This document shows positions 9,053 to 17,408 of a stretch of 64,000 nt of DNA, in pieces. The notes below the pieces were generated by a model. It was not told the DNA's origin. It was given only the letters and a program-made list of their open reading frames with translations, and searched no databases. The position numbers were made by a program, and so were the translations under genes. Every line of letters starts with the position of its first letter. Position 1 is the first letter of the stretch. The DNA comes from Alteriqipengyuania abyssalis (GTDB lineage: Bacteria; Pseudomonadota; Alphaproteobacteria; Sphingomonadales; Sphingomonadaceae). The stretch covers positions 124,001-188,000 of the forward strand of contig NZ_JAHWXP010000003.1 of the NCBI RefSeq assembly GCF_019857185.1, read 5' to 3'.

Positions 9053-10747
9053 TTACTCGAAAGGCTGGCCGACCGGCATACCGTCCACATAGATCTGCCG
9101 CCCACGATATTCACGCACCTCGACCTCGGCTTCGTCGATCTGCGTTGCGGGATCGATCGCACGTTCGGGAGAAGTTAGCGGATCGAGCACGCCGTCGTCC
9201 CTGAAGCTGAGCTGCTGCACGCCCTGGATCGAAACCAGCGCAACCCGGCGACGAGTCCCATCCGCGCCAAGGTCGATCGCCACGCATTCGGGACGGCACA
9301 GCCAGGGCTGCTCCTCGATCTGCGCCTCGACCCAATCGCGCAATTGCGGGTCGGCAAAGCGATAGTCGACCTCCGCCGGCCCGTCGGGACGATCCTCCAA
9401 CGCATAGCGGCTTTCGCTGTCGCGCGCCTGCACGGCTGCCGCGCGGACGTCCTCGTTCTCCGACTTCGCGAGCCGTTCCAGCGCCTCGCGCCCCGGCTCG
9501 CCAAAGTCCCAGCGCAAGGCGGAAAAATCGAACTCCTCCACCGAAATCGCGCCGCTCTTCAGCCGCGCGAGCTGGTCGCTGGTCGAGATCGCGCCGAAAT
9601 TGAGGATCGGCAGCGCTAGGAACAGCGCGAACAGAGCCGTCCCCAGCCCCAGCTTGAGGTTCGATGCCCGCAGCCGATCGCGCCAGCTTCCCCGCGCGCC
9701 CACCAGCGCGTCGACGAAATAGGCGAGCCCGAAGGCGACCGCGACGATCAGCGAACACACCGCCCACAGGCGTTCGGGCGAAAGGCCGTGCTGGTCGATC
9801 CGCACGCCGGTGGAGATCGCGGCGAAAACCGTCAGCGGCAGAATGCCGAGCGCCAGCGCATAGCTCGACCATTTGAGCACCGCCCCGCCGACCATGTCCG
9901 TATCACGATCGCGCAGCACCGCATTGGCGAGCACGTAAGCGCCGATCGCGATCGAGAGCAGCACCGGGGTCGCGCTGTCGGTGGCGTTCCACAGCACGCT
10001 CGGCCCCGAGACGACCACCGCGCCGAGAAACACGGCGATGGCCACTGCGAGCGGGAGTGCGAGGATGGAGAGCACCAGCAGCACGACCGATTGCAGCGTG
10101 CCGATGATCTTCAGCTGATTGCGCAGCGTGCCCAGCCCCGCACCCAGCGTGAGGCCGGCATAGGTCGCGGTGAACCAGTCCTGCTGCACCAGATCGCGCA
10201 AGGGAATGCCCACCAGATCGAACAGCGATGCGAGCAGCCAGATCAGCAGCCAGGCGATCAGGAAGAACGCGAGTGCACCCGCGCCGGTGATGGCGTCGGT
10301 CCACACGAAATAGTGGATGTCCTTGTAATCGGTCCGCATCCGGCGATGGAGGAAATCGGCCTGGAACAGCGGCACCGCGAGCAGGCAGGCGAATACCCCG
10401 GCGGCGATCGCATAGCCGCCATCTGCGATATCATTGCCCGCGCCGACCGCACGCCAGGTCAGCCCGCCGACGATCAGGCCGGTGACGAGAGAGACAATCG
10501 CGGGGGCAAGGTATCGCCCACGCTCTGCAGTGAAGACGAAGGCTCCACAGGCGAAGGCGATGAACGCGGCCCCCGCCACCCGCGGGCCGCTGTCGTTCGC
10601 ATGGTGGAGCAGGAGATGGATAGCGAGGCCTGCCACGCCGAGCAGGCCTGCAAACAGCCAGGGGCGCAGATGCCACAGCGATTCGGCCCGGTTGCGGGCG
10701 GTGGCGGGCTCAGCCTCGCCACCATCCATCGTCTCGCTGTCACCCAT
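9053..10747 (-). CDS. DUF4153 polytopic membrane protein
   Basis: A 564-aa protein with roughly ten to twelve transmembrane helices in the first 400 residues (for example LFAGLLGVAGLAIHLLL, AFFLIAWLLIWLLASL, VVLLVLSILALPLAVAIAVFL) followed by a soluble C-terminal part with a repeat-like helical stretch and a final beta-rich segment. This matches the DUF4153 layout; function of the family is unknown. The ATG at 10747 is chosen over upstream TTG/ATG codons (to 10765) because GGGGGAG lies at ideal distance. It follows the FKBP gene by 39 nt. Confidence 0.8.
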   Translation of the reverse strand: MGDSETMDGGEAEPATARNRAESLWHLRPWLFAGLLGVAGLAIHLLLHHANDSGPRVAGAAFIAFACGAFVFTAERGRYLAPAIVSLVTGLIVGGLTWRAVGAGNDIADGGYAIAAGVFACLLAVPLFQADFLHRRMRTDYKDIHYFVWTDAITGAGALAFFLIAWLLIWLLASLFDLVGIPLRDLVQQDWFTATYAGLTLGAGLGTLRNQLKIIGTLQSVVLLVLSILALPLAVAIAVFLGAVVVSGPSVLWNATDSATPVLLSIAIGAYVLANAVLRDRDTDMVGGAVLKWSSYALALGILPLTVFAAISTGVRIDQHGLSPERLWAVCSLIVAVAFGLAYFVDALVGARGSWRDRLRASNLKLGLGTALFALFLALPILNFGAISTSDQLARLKSGAISVEEFDFSALRWDFGEPGREALERLAKSENEDVRAAAVQARDSESRYALEDRPDGPAEVDYRFADPQLRDWVEAQIEEQPWLCRPECVAIDLGADGTRRRVALVSIQGVQQLSFRDDGVLDPLTSPERAIDPATQIDEAEVEVREYRGRQIYVDGMPVGQPFE

Positions 10748-10786
10748 CGTCCGCTCCCCCATCAAGGAGCGGCGTCTATACGCGCC

Positions 10787-11395
10787 TTATTGCGGCGGGG
10801 CAGCCCCTTCCGGCATCGGCGCGGCGTCCGGCGGCGGCAGGTCGCCCGGGGCCATGCCCGGCGTCGCGCCCTGCTGCTGCATCAGCGCGGTGATCATCGC
10901 CACGCGCCGGTCGAATTCCTCGCGGCTCATGAAATCGATCAGTTCGACATCGAAGGTCAGATCGGCGTTGGGCGGGATCGGCGCGCCGGCGGGCGGCTCT
11001 GCGCCATAGCCCTGGTCGGCGGGGATATGCAGTTCGTACTTGCCGCCCTTCTGCATCTGCTTCGCGCCTTCGGTGAAGCCGGGGATCATGTTGCCGAGCG
11101 GCAGCGGGTTGCCTTCGGGGAAGATGCCCTGTGCCTGCGGGGGCAGCGGCAGCGGGCGCGATTCGTCGAACACGGTGCCGTCGTCGAGGCGGCCGACATA
11201 GTTCACGAAAATTACGTCGTCCTCGCTCGGGCTGGGGCCGGTGCCCGGCTGGACCACGGTCAGTTCGACACCCTTGGGCGAAAGGCTCCACGCGAGCAGC
11301 ACCGCCAGGGCGACTGCGACGATGACGCCGATCCACAGCTTGGCGAGCGAGCCCTTCGCAATCGGGCGGAGGGGGACGCGCGTAATTTCTGTCAT
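10787..11395 (-). CDS. FKBP-type peptidyl-prolyl cis-trans isomerase, membrane-anchored
   Basis: A 202-aa protein with a cytoplasmic N-terminus, one transmembrane helix (about residues 20-40) and a periplasmic FKBP domain. Hallmarks: VNYVGRLDDGTVFDES, the insert PPQAQGIFPEG, LGNMIPGFTEGAKQMQKGGKYELHIPADQGYG and a final LTFDVELIDF. The C-terminus is a short Pro/Ala/Met-rich tail. It would speed Pro-bond isomerisation in envelope proteins. Lies between rpsU and the DUF4153 gene on the same strand. Confidence 0.9.
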   Translation of the reverse strand: MTEITRVPLRPIAKGSLAKLWIGVIVAVALAVLLAWSLSPKGVELTVVQPGTGPSPSEDDVIFVNYVGRLDDGTVFDESRPLPLPPQAQGIFPEGNPLPLGNMIPGFTEGAKQMQKGGKYELHIPADQGYGAEPPAGAPIPPNADLTFDVELIDFMSREEFDRRVAMITALMQQQGATPGMAPGDLPPPDAAPMPEGAAPPQ

Positions 11396-11557
11396 CTGGT
11401 CGGATCCTGGAAGGCTGTTTGAAGCAATACTGGATGAATGGCGCGCACAAACGCCAAACGGCTCGCGCCCATCTGGCGCAAGCCGTTCACCAGTTCAAGG
11501 CTGGGCGTTCAATGCTGTGGGCGGGCACGCTGCACGGATGCAGAGCACCCACCGGGC

Positions 11558-11761
11558 CTAGCGGCCGTCGCGCTCTGCGCGCTTGCGCTCGAGCTTGCGA
11601 GCGCGGCGAACGGCGGCAGCCTTTTCACGGGCGCGCTTTTCGCTCGGCTTTTCGTAGTGGCGGCGCAGCTTCATCTCGCGATAGACGCCTTCACGCTGCA
11701 GCTTCTTCTTGAGTGCCCGCAGCGCTTGGTCGACATTGTTATCGCGAACGATGATTTGCAT
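11558..11761 (-). CDS. rpsU: 30S ribosomal protein S21
   Basis: A 67-aa very basic protein. The [20 protein letters not shown] start, [20 protein letters not shown] centre and Arg/Lys-rich tail are characteristic of S21, which is located near the anti-Shine-Dalgarno end of 16S rRNA and assists translation initiation. Preceded by 224 nt and followed by 162 nt of intergenic sequence, so probably transcribed on its own as well as with FKBP. Confidence 0.97.
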   Translation of the reverse strand: MQIIVRDNNVDQALRALKKKLQREGVYREMKLRRHYEKPSEKRAREKAAAVRRARKLERKRAERDGR

Positions 11762-11985
11762 AAAAAGAAACGCCTTTCAGTTCATAGCCCTGCGATTCGC
11801 GCCGAAGCACGAAAAGCCCGGAATTGTCACATGGAAGAGGCCGGCAACGCCGAAGCGGCCAGCTTCAATGGGCGCTACATAGCCAAAATAGGCCCCTCGC
11901 GCAAGCATCTGCGCGTTTCATTTGCGCTGCCATGCGCGTGCCCGCTTGGCGCGGGGCTCGCGCAAAGATAGGGTTGCACGCGAAA

Positions 11986-12396
11986 ATGACCAGTCTTTCC
12001 CCCATCATAGCATCTTTATGCGTCGCATTCGGCGGCGGAATGGGCGCGCTGCTGCGCTATCAGCTGGGCCGCGCAATGACCGCGCTGCTCTCGATCCAGC
12101 CGGTCGGCGGCTTCCCTTGGCCGACTTTTGCTGCCAATGGCATCGGCGGGCTCGGCATGGGGCTGCTGGTCGGGTGCCTCGCACGCGGACTGGGCGGCGA
12201 TTTCGAAGAGCCTGCCCGGCTGATGCTGGGCGTCGGCCTGCTCGGCGGGTTCACCACCTTTTCCTCCTTCAGCCTGGAAACCTGGCTGCTGATCGAGGAC
12301 GGCCAGCTGGGCATCGCGCTGCTATATGTCGCTGCCTCGGTCGTCCTGTCGATCGCCGCGCTGGTTTGCGGCCTCACCATCACACGAGTGTTCTGA
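11986..12396 (+). CDS. crcB: Fluoride ion channel CrcB/Fluc
   Basis: A 136-aa inner-membrane protein with four transmembrane helices that exports fluoride as a dual-topology dimer. Motifs seen: GGGMGALLRYQLGR, FPWPTFAANGIGGLGMGLLVG (the Asn-containing helix break) and LLGGFTTFSSFSLE (the F-box/TTFS signature). The ATG at 11986 is chosen because the upstream in-frame stretch lacks any family similarity. Only 3 nt separate it from the pseudouridine synthase gene. No fluoride riboswitch was recognised upstream. Confidence 0.93.
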   Translation: MTSLSPIIASLCVAFGGGMGALLRYQLGRAMTALLSIQPVGGFPWPTFAANGIGGLGMGLLVGCLARGLGGDFEEPARLMLGVGLLGGFTTFSSFSLETWLLIEDGQLGIALLYVAASVVLSIAALVCGLTITRVF

Positions 12397-12399
12397 TCA

Positions 12400-13566
12400 A
12401 TGCCGGAAAATGAAAAACGCCCCGAAAAGGGAGAGGTCCGGCAATACACCGTGGCCGAGGATGACGAGGGCGTGCGGCTGGACCGCTGGTTCAAGCGTCA
12501 CCTGCCCGAAGTCGGCTTCGCCACCGTCGCGCGCTGGGCGCGGACCGGGCAGATCCGGGTCGACGGCGCCCGGGCAAAGCCCGACGACCGGCTCACAACA
12601 GGCCAAGTCCTGCGCATTCCGCCGGGCAATCCGGCGCGCGCCAAGGCCCCACCCCGCCGCCGCGAGCTGACCGAGGACCAGAAGGCGCAGGCACGCGCGA
12701 TGGTGATCAAGGAGACGCCGAACGCGATCGTGCTCAACAAGCCTCCGGGCCTTGCAACGCAGGGTGGCAGCAAGACCTTCAGCCATGTCGACGGCCTGCT
12801 CGACGCCTTCGTCGAGGGTGACGGCCCCCGCCCGCGGCTGGTCCACCGGCTCGACAAGGATACCTCGGGCGTCCTGCTGATCGCGCGCACACCCGGGAGT
12901 GCTGCGGCGTTCAGCAAGCGGTTTGCGGGTCGCAGCGCCAAGAAGGTGTACTGGGCGCTGGTGGTCGGCGTGCCCGAACAGCATGTCGGCGAGATCGACG
13001 CCCCGCTCGCCAAGCAGCCGGGCACCGGCGGCGAGAAGATGCATGTCGACACGGAAGGCGGCCAGCCCGCCAAGACCCGTTACCGCGTGGTCGAGCGGGC
13101 GGGCAACCGTGCCGCATGGCTCGAGCTGGAGCCGCTCACCGGTCGCACCCATCAGCTGCGCGTGCATTGCGCGGCGATGGGCCACCCGATCGTGGGCGAC
13201 GGCAAGTATGGCGGGCAGGAAGCCTTCCTGACCGGCAGTGTCAGCCGCAAGATGCACCTGCATGCCCGCCGGCTGATCATCAGCCAGCCCGGCGGCGGCC
13301 AGCTGGACGTGACCGCCGAACTGCCCGAGCACTTCGCCGCGACGATGGAGCAGATGGGCTTCGACCTGTCGCTGAGCGATGCGCAGCCGCTGCGCGAAGA
13401 GGCCCCGCCCAAGACCAAGGCGGAAAAGAAGCAGGACGCGAAGCAGCACGCCAAGCAGTACCGCAAGGCGCGCCGGGGCGAACGCCGCTCGCGCACCGTC
13501 TCCAAGGCCACCGCCAAGAGCAAGGCGCGCGCCAAGCCGAAGGGCAAAGGTGGGGGCAAGCGCTGA
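12400..13566 (+). CDS. RluA-family 23S rRNA pseudouridine synthase (RluC-like) with basic C-terminal tail
   Basis: A 388-aa enzyme converting uridine to pseudouridine in rRNA. Residues about 15-75 form an S4 RNA-binding domain (GVRLDRWFKRHLP...GQIRVDG). The catalytic domain has HRLDKDTSG with nucleophile Asp152, and the closing GRTHQLRVHCAAMGHPIVGD. A roughly 55-residue Lys/Arg-rich tail (about 335-388), not needed for the fold, is probably an extra RNA-binding extension. The TGA overlaps the ATG of the PaiB gene. RluC-like is inferred; the exact target uridines cannot be read from sequence. Confidence 0.9.
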   Translation: MPENEKRPEKGEVRQYTVAEDDEGVRLDRWFKRHLPEVGFATVARWARTGQIRVDGARAKPDDRLTTGQVLRIPPGNPARAKAPPRRRELTEDQKAQARAMVIKETPNAIVLNKPPGLATQGGSKTFSHVDGLLDAFVEGDGPRPRLVHRLDKDTSGVLLIARTPGSAAAFSKRFAGRSAKKVYWALVVGVPEQHVGEIDAPLAKQPGTGGEKMHVDTEGGQPAKTRYRVVERAGNRAAWLELEPLTGRTHQLRVHCAAMGHPIVGDGKYGGQEAFLTGSVSRKMHLHARRLIISQPGGGQLDVTAELPEHFAATMEQMGFDLSLSDAQPLREEAPPKTKAEKKQDAKQHAKQYRKARRGERRSRTVSKATAKSKARAKPKGKGGGKR

Positions 13567-14165
13567 TGCACCCCAACCCGCTGTTCCGTTCCGATGATCG
13601 CCAGCTGTTCGAAACGCTGATCGACCAGATCGGCTTCGGAATGGTGTTCCTGACCACGCCGGATGGGCCGCGCGTGGCGCACACCCCGCTGCTCTCGACC
13701 GGAGACGGCGCGGTGCAGTTCCACCTCGCGCGCGGCAATGCGCTGACCCGCCATCTCGACGGCGCGACCGCGCTGATCACGCTGAACGGGCCGGACGCCT
13801 ACGTCTCTCCCCGCTGGTATGCCAACCGCGATACGGTGCCGACGTGGGATTACGTCGCGCTGGAGCTGGAGGGCCGCGTGCGGCGGATGGCGCACGAGGG
13901 GCTGGAAGCCTTCCTCCACGCCGCGATCGCCAAGCACGAGGCACGGATCGAGGGCGAGCCCTGGCGGGCGGAGGAATCGAGCGAGGCGACCTGGGGCGGG
14001 CTGTTCCGGGGCATCGCCGGGTTCGAGATGGAAGTGCAGGCCTGGCGCCCCACCCTCAAGCTGTCGCAGAAGAAGAGCCCCGAAGAACGCGCGCGAATTG
14101 CCGATGGGCAGGAGGCCGCCGGCCGGCCCGCCCTCGCCGCGCTGATTCGGAGCCTCGGCGCATGA
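13566..14165 (+). CDS. PaiB-type FMN-binding protein (pyridoxamine-oxidase-like fold)
   Basis: A 199-aa member of the FMN-binding negative transcriptional regulator family. Seen: MHPNPLFRSDD start, GMVFLTTPDGPRVAHTPLL, VSPRWYANRDTVPTWDYVALELEGRVR, and FEMEVQAWRPTLKLSQKKSPEERARIADG near the end, all strong PaiB-type features. Bacillus PaiB was linked to repression of sporulation and protease genes; in proteobacteria the role is not established and may be enzymatic or haem/flavin-related. Start TGATG overlaps the preceding gene, with GGGGGC upstream; its stop overlaps the HAD gene (ATGA). Confidence 0.88.
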   Translation: MHPNPLFRSDDRQLFETLIDQIGFGMVFLTTPDGPRVAHTPLLSTGDGAVQFHLARGNALTRHLDGATALITLNGPDAYVSPRWYANRDTVPTWDYVALELEGRVRRMAHEGLEAFLHAAIAKHEARIEGEPWRAEESSEATWGGLFRGIAGFEMEVQAWRPTLKLSQKKSPEERARIADGQEAAGRPALAALIRSLGA

Positions 14166-14821
14166 GCGTGCGGCTCGCGGTGTTCGATTGCGACGGCACG
14201 CTGGTCGACGGGCAGGCGGCTGTGTGCGATTCGATGGAGGTTGCTTTTGCCGAGGTCGGCCTGCCGCAGCCGGATCGCAACGCGGTGCGCCGGATCGTCG
14301 GCCTCAGCCTTCTGCAGGCGGTGCGCCAGCTGGTCCCCGAGGCGGAGCACGAGACGACGGTGGAAGTGGTCGAGGCCTACAAGGCCAGCTTTCGCGCGAC
14401 GCGGGAAAGCGGCGCCCTGCGCGAACCGCTCTACCCCGGCATTCGCGAGACGCTGCACGCCTTGCGCGATGCGGGCTGGAGCCTTGCGGTCGCGACCGGC
14501 AAATCGGATCGCGGGCTGATCGCCACCCTCGCCGCCAACGACCTGTCCGACCTGTTCGAAAGCCTGCAGACCGCCGATCGCCACCCGTCCAAGCCGCATC
14601 CCGCGATGCTCGAGGCGGCGCTGGTCGAATGCGGTGCGCAGGCGAGCGATGCGGTGATGATCGGCGACACCTCCTTCGATATCGACATGGCGAAATGCGC
14701 GGGCGTAGCGCCGATCGGCGTCGCCTGGGGCTATCACGAGCCTGCCGAGCTGCTGCGCGCAGGTGCGGTGTCGGTGGCCGATGCGCCCAGCCAGCTGACG
14801 GAGTTGATCCTTGCCCGATAA
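14162..14821 (+). CDS. HAD-superfamily hydrolase (phosphoglycolate phosphatase-like)
   Basis: A 219-aa cytosolic phosphatase. Motif I is VFDCDGTLVDG (nucleophile first Asp), motif II lies in LAVATGKSD, the motif III Lys in SKPHPAML, and motif IV is MIGDTSFDIDMAKCAG. The cap between motifs I and II is the helical C1 type seen in phosphoglycolate phosphatase and beta-phosphoglucomutase relatives. Substrate not determined; phosphoglycolate or a nucleotide are possible. GGAG lies 9 nt ahead of the ATG. Confidence 0.88.
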   Translation: MSVRLAVFDCDGTLVDGQAAVCDSMEVAFAEVGLPQPDRNAVRRIVGLSLLQAVRQLVPEAEHETTVEVVEAYKASFRATRESGALREPLYPGIRETLHALRDAGWSLAVATGKSDRGLIATLAANDLSDLFESLQTADRHPSKPHPAMLEAALVECGAQASDAVMIGDTSFDIDMAKCAGVAPIGVAWGYHEPAELLRAGAVSVADAPSQLTELILAR

Positions 14822-15053
14822 CATTCCCGAAAATGCGCCCGAACACGCAGCGGAGGAACGCGCCGCCCGCCGTTACTGGCTGCTGCAATTCATCCGCCTT
14901 GCGGGCATCTTCGTCACCTTCACCGGGGCAATGATGGTCGCGGGCCGGATCGAGGGTGGCGCGCTGGGCCCGATCCTGTTCGTCGCCGGGCCGCTGCTGT
15001 TCTTCATCGTGCCCGTCCTGCTCGCCAAGCACTGGAAGCGGCAGAACCCGTGA
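14811..15053 (+). CDS. 80-aa two-helix membrane protein
   Basis: A small protein with an acidic N-terminus (PDNIPENAPEHAAEERAARRYW) and two transmembrane helices (about residues 25-45 and 50-70), ending in a basic HWKRQ tail. It starts with TTG inside the HAD gene (11-nt overlap), supported by GGAG seven nt upstream, and ends in a GTGA overlap with the ATP12 gene. The position directly before an ATP synthase assembly chaperone is suggestive, but no family was recognised and the function is unknown. Confidence 0.75.
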   Translation: MPDNIPENAPEHAAEERAARRYWLLQFIRLAGIFVTFTGAMMVAGRIEGGALGPILFVAGPLLFFIVPVLLAKHWKRQNP

Positions 15054-15751
15054 AGCGATTCTGGAAAGAGGCGACGCTGCACGCAGTCGATGGCGGCTGG
15101 CAGGTCTGGCTGGACGAGCGCGCGGTAAAAACGCGTGGCGGTGCGCCGCAGGTGGTGCCGACCCGCGCGCTGGGCGACGTGCTGCGCGCCGAATGGGCCG
15201 CGGCGGGCGAGGAGTTCGCCCCGGAAGACCTGCCGCTGCGCGATCTGGCCGACCGCGCGATCGACACCGCGCGCGCCGCGCCGGAACCGATCGTCACCCG
15301 CCTGCTGGGCTTCGCTGACGGCGACACGCTGTGCTATCGCGCAGAACCTGACGAGGCGATAGCGCACCGGCAGGCCGAGGTGTGGGAGCCGATCGTCGGG
15401 AGGATCGAGGCCGATCTGGGCATCCGGCTGACCCGCACCCACGGCATCCTCCACCGCCCCCAGGCAGAGCAGAGCCTTGCTGCGATCCGCAGTCGTCTCG
15501 AAAAGGAAAACGCCTTCGCGCTGGTCGGGCTGGATATTGCCGCATCGCTGGCCGCGTCGCTGTGCATCGCGCTCGCCGGGCTGGACGAGGATGCCGACCC
15601 GCAGGCGCTATGGGCCGCGGCGAACCTGGAGCAGGACTGGCAGGCAGAGCGCTGGGGCTTCGACGAAGAGGCGCTGTCGCGCCGCAACGAACGCGAGGCC
15701 GAGTTCACCAAGGCGCTGGCCTTCGCGCGCGCCGCCCGCGCAGCGGACTAG
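15050..15751 (+). CDS. ATP12-family chaperone (F1-ATPase assembly)
   Basis: A 233-aa protein of the ATP12 family. In mitochondria ATP12 binds the alpha subunit of F1 during assembly; alphaproteobacterial homologues are presumed to act likewise. Seen: N-terminal MKRFWKEATLHAVDGGWQVWLDERAVKT, PTRALGDVLRAEWAAAGE, the ADGDTLCYRA segment and a C-terminal ALWAAANLEQDWQAERWGFDEEA. GTG start overlapping the upstream stop. Last gene of the crcB-to-ATP12 run; convergent with the Mla auxiliary lipoprotein gene. Confidence 0.9.
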   Translation: MKRFWKEATLHAVDGGWQVWLDERAVKTRGGAPQVVPTRALGDVLRAEWAAAGEEFAPEDLPLRDLADRAIDTARAAPEPIVTRLLGFADGDTLCYRAEPDEAIAHRQAEVWEPIVGRIEADLGIRLTRTHGILHRPQAEQSLAAIRSRLEKENAFALVGLDIAASLAASLCIALAGLDEDADPQALWAAANLEQDWQAERWGFDEEALSRRNEREAEFTKALAFARAARAAD

Positions 15752-15798
15752 GCGCGCTCGCTATCGCATTTGCGTGGGTACCCTAGAGCACTTGCGCC

Positions 15799-16407
15799 CT
15801 AGCGACCGATCCAGTCGGCCACGTCGATCGCGACCTGGTTGGCCGCATCGTTCAGAGCGATGCCGACAGGGGCGGCCTCTGCCGCAACGCCGGGCACGCG
15901 CGCAGTGAAGCGGCGGGTCTGCAGTTTTCCGCCATTCTCGCGGATCGCGTCGTAGGTGACCACGACCGCGCCACTGCGCGCATCATAGCCGAATTCGCGC
16001 AGCGTACCGCGCAGCACGCTTTCCGAAGCGGCGCGGCTCTCGACATCGTCAAGCACCAGCCGCCCGGTCCGCTCGCGGATCGTGGTGACGAGCAGGTTCT
16101 GGAACAGCTTGCTCGGCCGGTCGACCCACACCGCATCCTTCAGATAGGCGATGGTCGAGGGATCGACCTGCACCGGCACGCGGGTGACGGACAGGCTGCC
16201 CGGCACCTCCGGCTGGCGCACTGTCAGCACGCCGCTCGCCTCGCCGGCAGGCCCGGCACCCTCGGCGATCTGGACCGACGGCGTCAGGGTCAGCAGCGCG
16301 GGCGGCGGATCTTCGCCGAAGCTTATGCAGCCGCCCAGCGCGAGCGTGGCGGTGGCCATGATCGAAAGGCGCAGGCTGGCCATGCGAGGCATGCGGGTTG
16401 CGGGCAC
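15799..16407 (-). CDS. ABC-type transport auxiliary lipoprotein (PqiC/YmbA-like)
   Basis: A roughly 200-aa lipoprotein with signal peptide ending in the lipobox LGGC, followed by a domain typical of the ABC-transport auxiliary lipoproteins (TLTP..., VRQPEVPGSLSVTRVPVQ, IAYLKDAVWVDRPSKLFQNLL, GTLREFGYDARSGAVVVTYDA). It is the outer-membrane-side partner of the MCE system encoded upstream. The start is uncertain: TTG at 16416, GTG at 16407 (about 9 nt from GGAGGA) or ATG at 16392 all give a signal peptide; GTG is preferred. The C-terminus lies near the convergent ATP12 gene. Confidence 0.87.
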   Translation of the reverse strand: MPATRMPRMASLRLSIMATATLALGGCISFGEDPPPALLTLTPSVQIAEGAGPAGEASGVLTVRQPEVPGSLSVTRVPVQVDPSTIAYLKDAVWVDRPSKLFQNLLVTTIRERTGRLVLDDVESRAASESVLRGTLREFGYDARSGAVVVTYDAIRENGGKLQTRRFTARVPGVAAEAAPVGIALNDAANQVAIDVADWIGR

Positions 16408-16412
16408 GTCGA

Positions 16413-17366
16413 TCAATCCTCCGGTTCGTAATCGGGCAGCTTGGGCGAGTTGATCAGGTCGGACGCGCCCTTGTCCTCGATCCGCTGGGTCAGGCTGCGC
16501 AGCGAACGGCTGGTCGCCTGCAGGTCTTCCAGCGTGGCATTCGCGCTCGGCAGGGTCTTCTCGTTGAGCGAGCGGACCGCAGGCTGCGCCTGTTCGAGCG
16601 TACTGTTGAGCGTGTCGGCGGCCTTGTTCGCCTTGTTCAGCGTCCCGCGCAGCTCGTCGGCGAGCGAGGCGCCTTCCTTTGTCAGCAGATCGTTCGCCGA
16701 ATCGCTGGTCCGTTCGATCGAATCGAGCGCCTCACCCGCTTCGCGCAGGGTGATCTGCAACTCTGCCAGCGCACCCTGCAACTGGGGCGAGGCATCGGCG
16801 ACATCCGCGGTAATCTGGTTGGTGTTGCGCAGGATGCCGGAAAGCTCGCGCTGGTTGTCGTCCGACAGCAGCATGGTCAGCCGCTCGGTCAGGGTCGACA
16901 GGCGCTCCAGCAGCAGCGGCGCGTTGGCGAGGATTTCGCCGAACCCACCGGCCTTGGGCGGAATTACCGGCGCGCCTTCGGGGCACGCGGTGGTTTCGCA
17001 GGTGATCGGCGGGCGGCCCTTGCGCGCGCCATCCAGCAGGATGGTGGAAACCCCGGTGAAAGAGCTCTGCACGGTGGCGGTGGTGCCGACCAGCACGGGC
17101 ACTTCGGGCTTCACCGCGATGCGCACGCGGACGAATTCGGGATCGGTCTCCCACAGCGAGATGTCGCGCACCTGCCCCACCGGAACCCCGGCGAAGGAGA
17201 CGGAACTGCCATTGGCAAGCCCGGCGACCGACTGCTTGAAGAAGATGTCGTATTCCTTGCGGTCGTTTTCCCCCAGTCCCGCCATCCAGACGATGAACAG
17301 CGCGAGCGCGGCGAGCAACACAAAGGTCACCGCACCCACCCAGACATGGTTGGCTCTCGTTTCCAT
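16413..17366 (-). CDS. mlaD: MlaD-type MCE-domain protein (phospholipid transport, periplasmic subunit)
   Basis: A 317-aa protein with one N-terminal membrane anchor (about residues 10-30), an MCE/MlaD domain (about 40-120: YDIFFKQSVAGLANGSSVSFAGVPVGQV, VQSSFTGVSTILLDG) and a long helical C-terminal region (about 150-305) with low complexity and coiled-coil character. Compared with E. coli MlaD (about 180 aa) it is longer, similar to the alphaproteobacterial type. Expected to bind the permease as a hexameric ring and pass lipids across the periplasm. It overlaps or abuts the auxiliary lipoprotein gene and lies 42 nt after the ATPase gene. Confidence 0.92.
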   Translation of the reverse strand: METRANHVWVGAVTFVLLAALALFIVWMAGLGENDRKEYDIFFKQSVAGLANGSSVSFAGVPVGQVRDISLWETDPEFVRVRIAVKPEVPVLVGTTATVQSSFTGVSTILLDGARKGRPPITCETTACPEGAPVIPPKAGGFGEILANAPLLLERLSTLTERLTMLLSDDNQRELSGILRNTNQITADVADASPQLQGALAELQITLREAGEALDSIERTSDSANDLLTKEGASLADELRGTLNKANKAADTLNSTLEQAQPAVRSLNEKTLPSANATLEDLQATSRSLRSLTQRIEDKGASDLINSPKLPDYEPED

Positions 17367-17408
17367 CTGCGTCCCTATGCCCTTGGATGGACTGGCTTGT
17401 CCATCGCG

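Noticed and set aside
11762-11985. Fluoride riboswitch before crcB
   Set aside because: The conserved pseudoknot motif of the crcB riboswitch is not visible in the leader.
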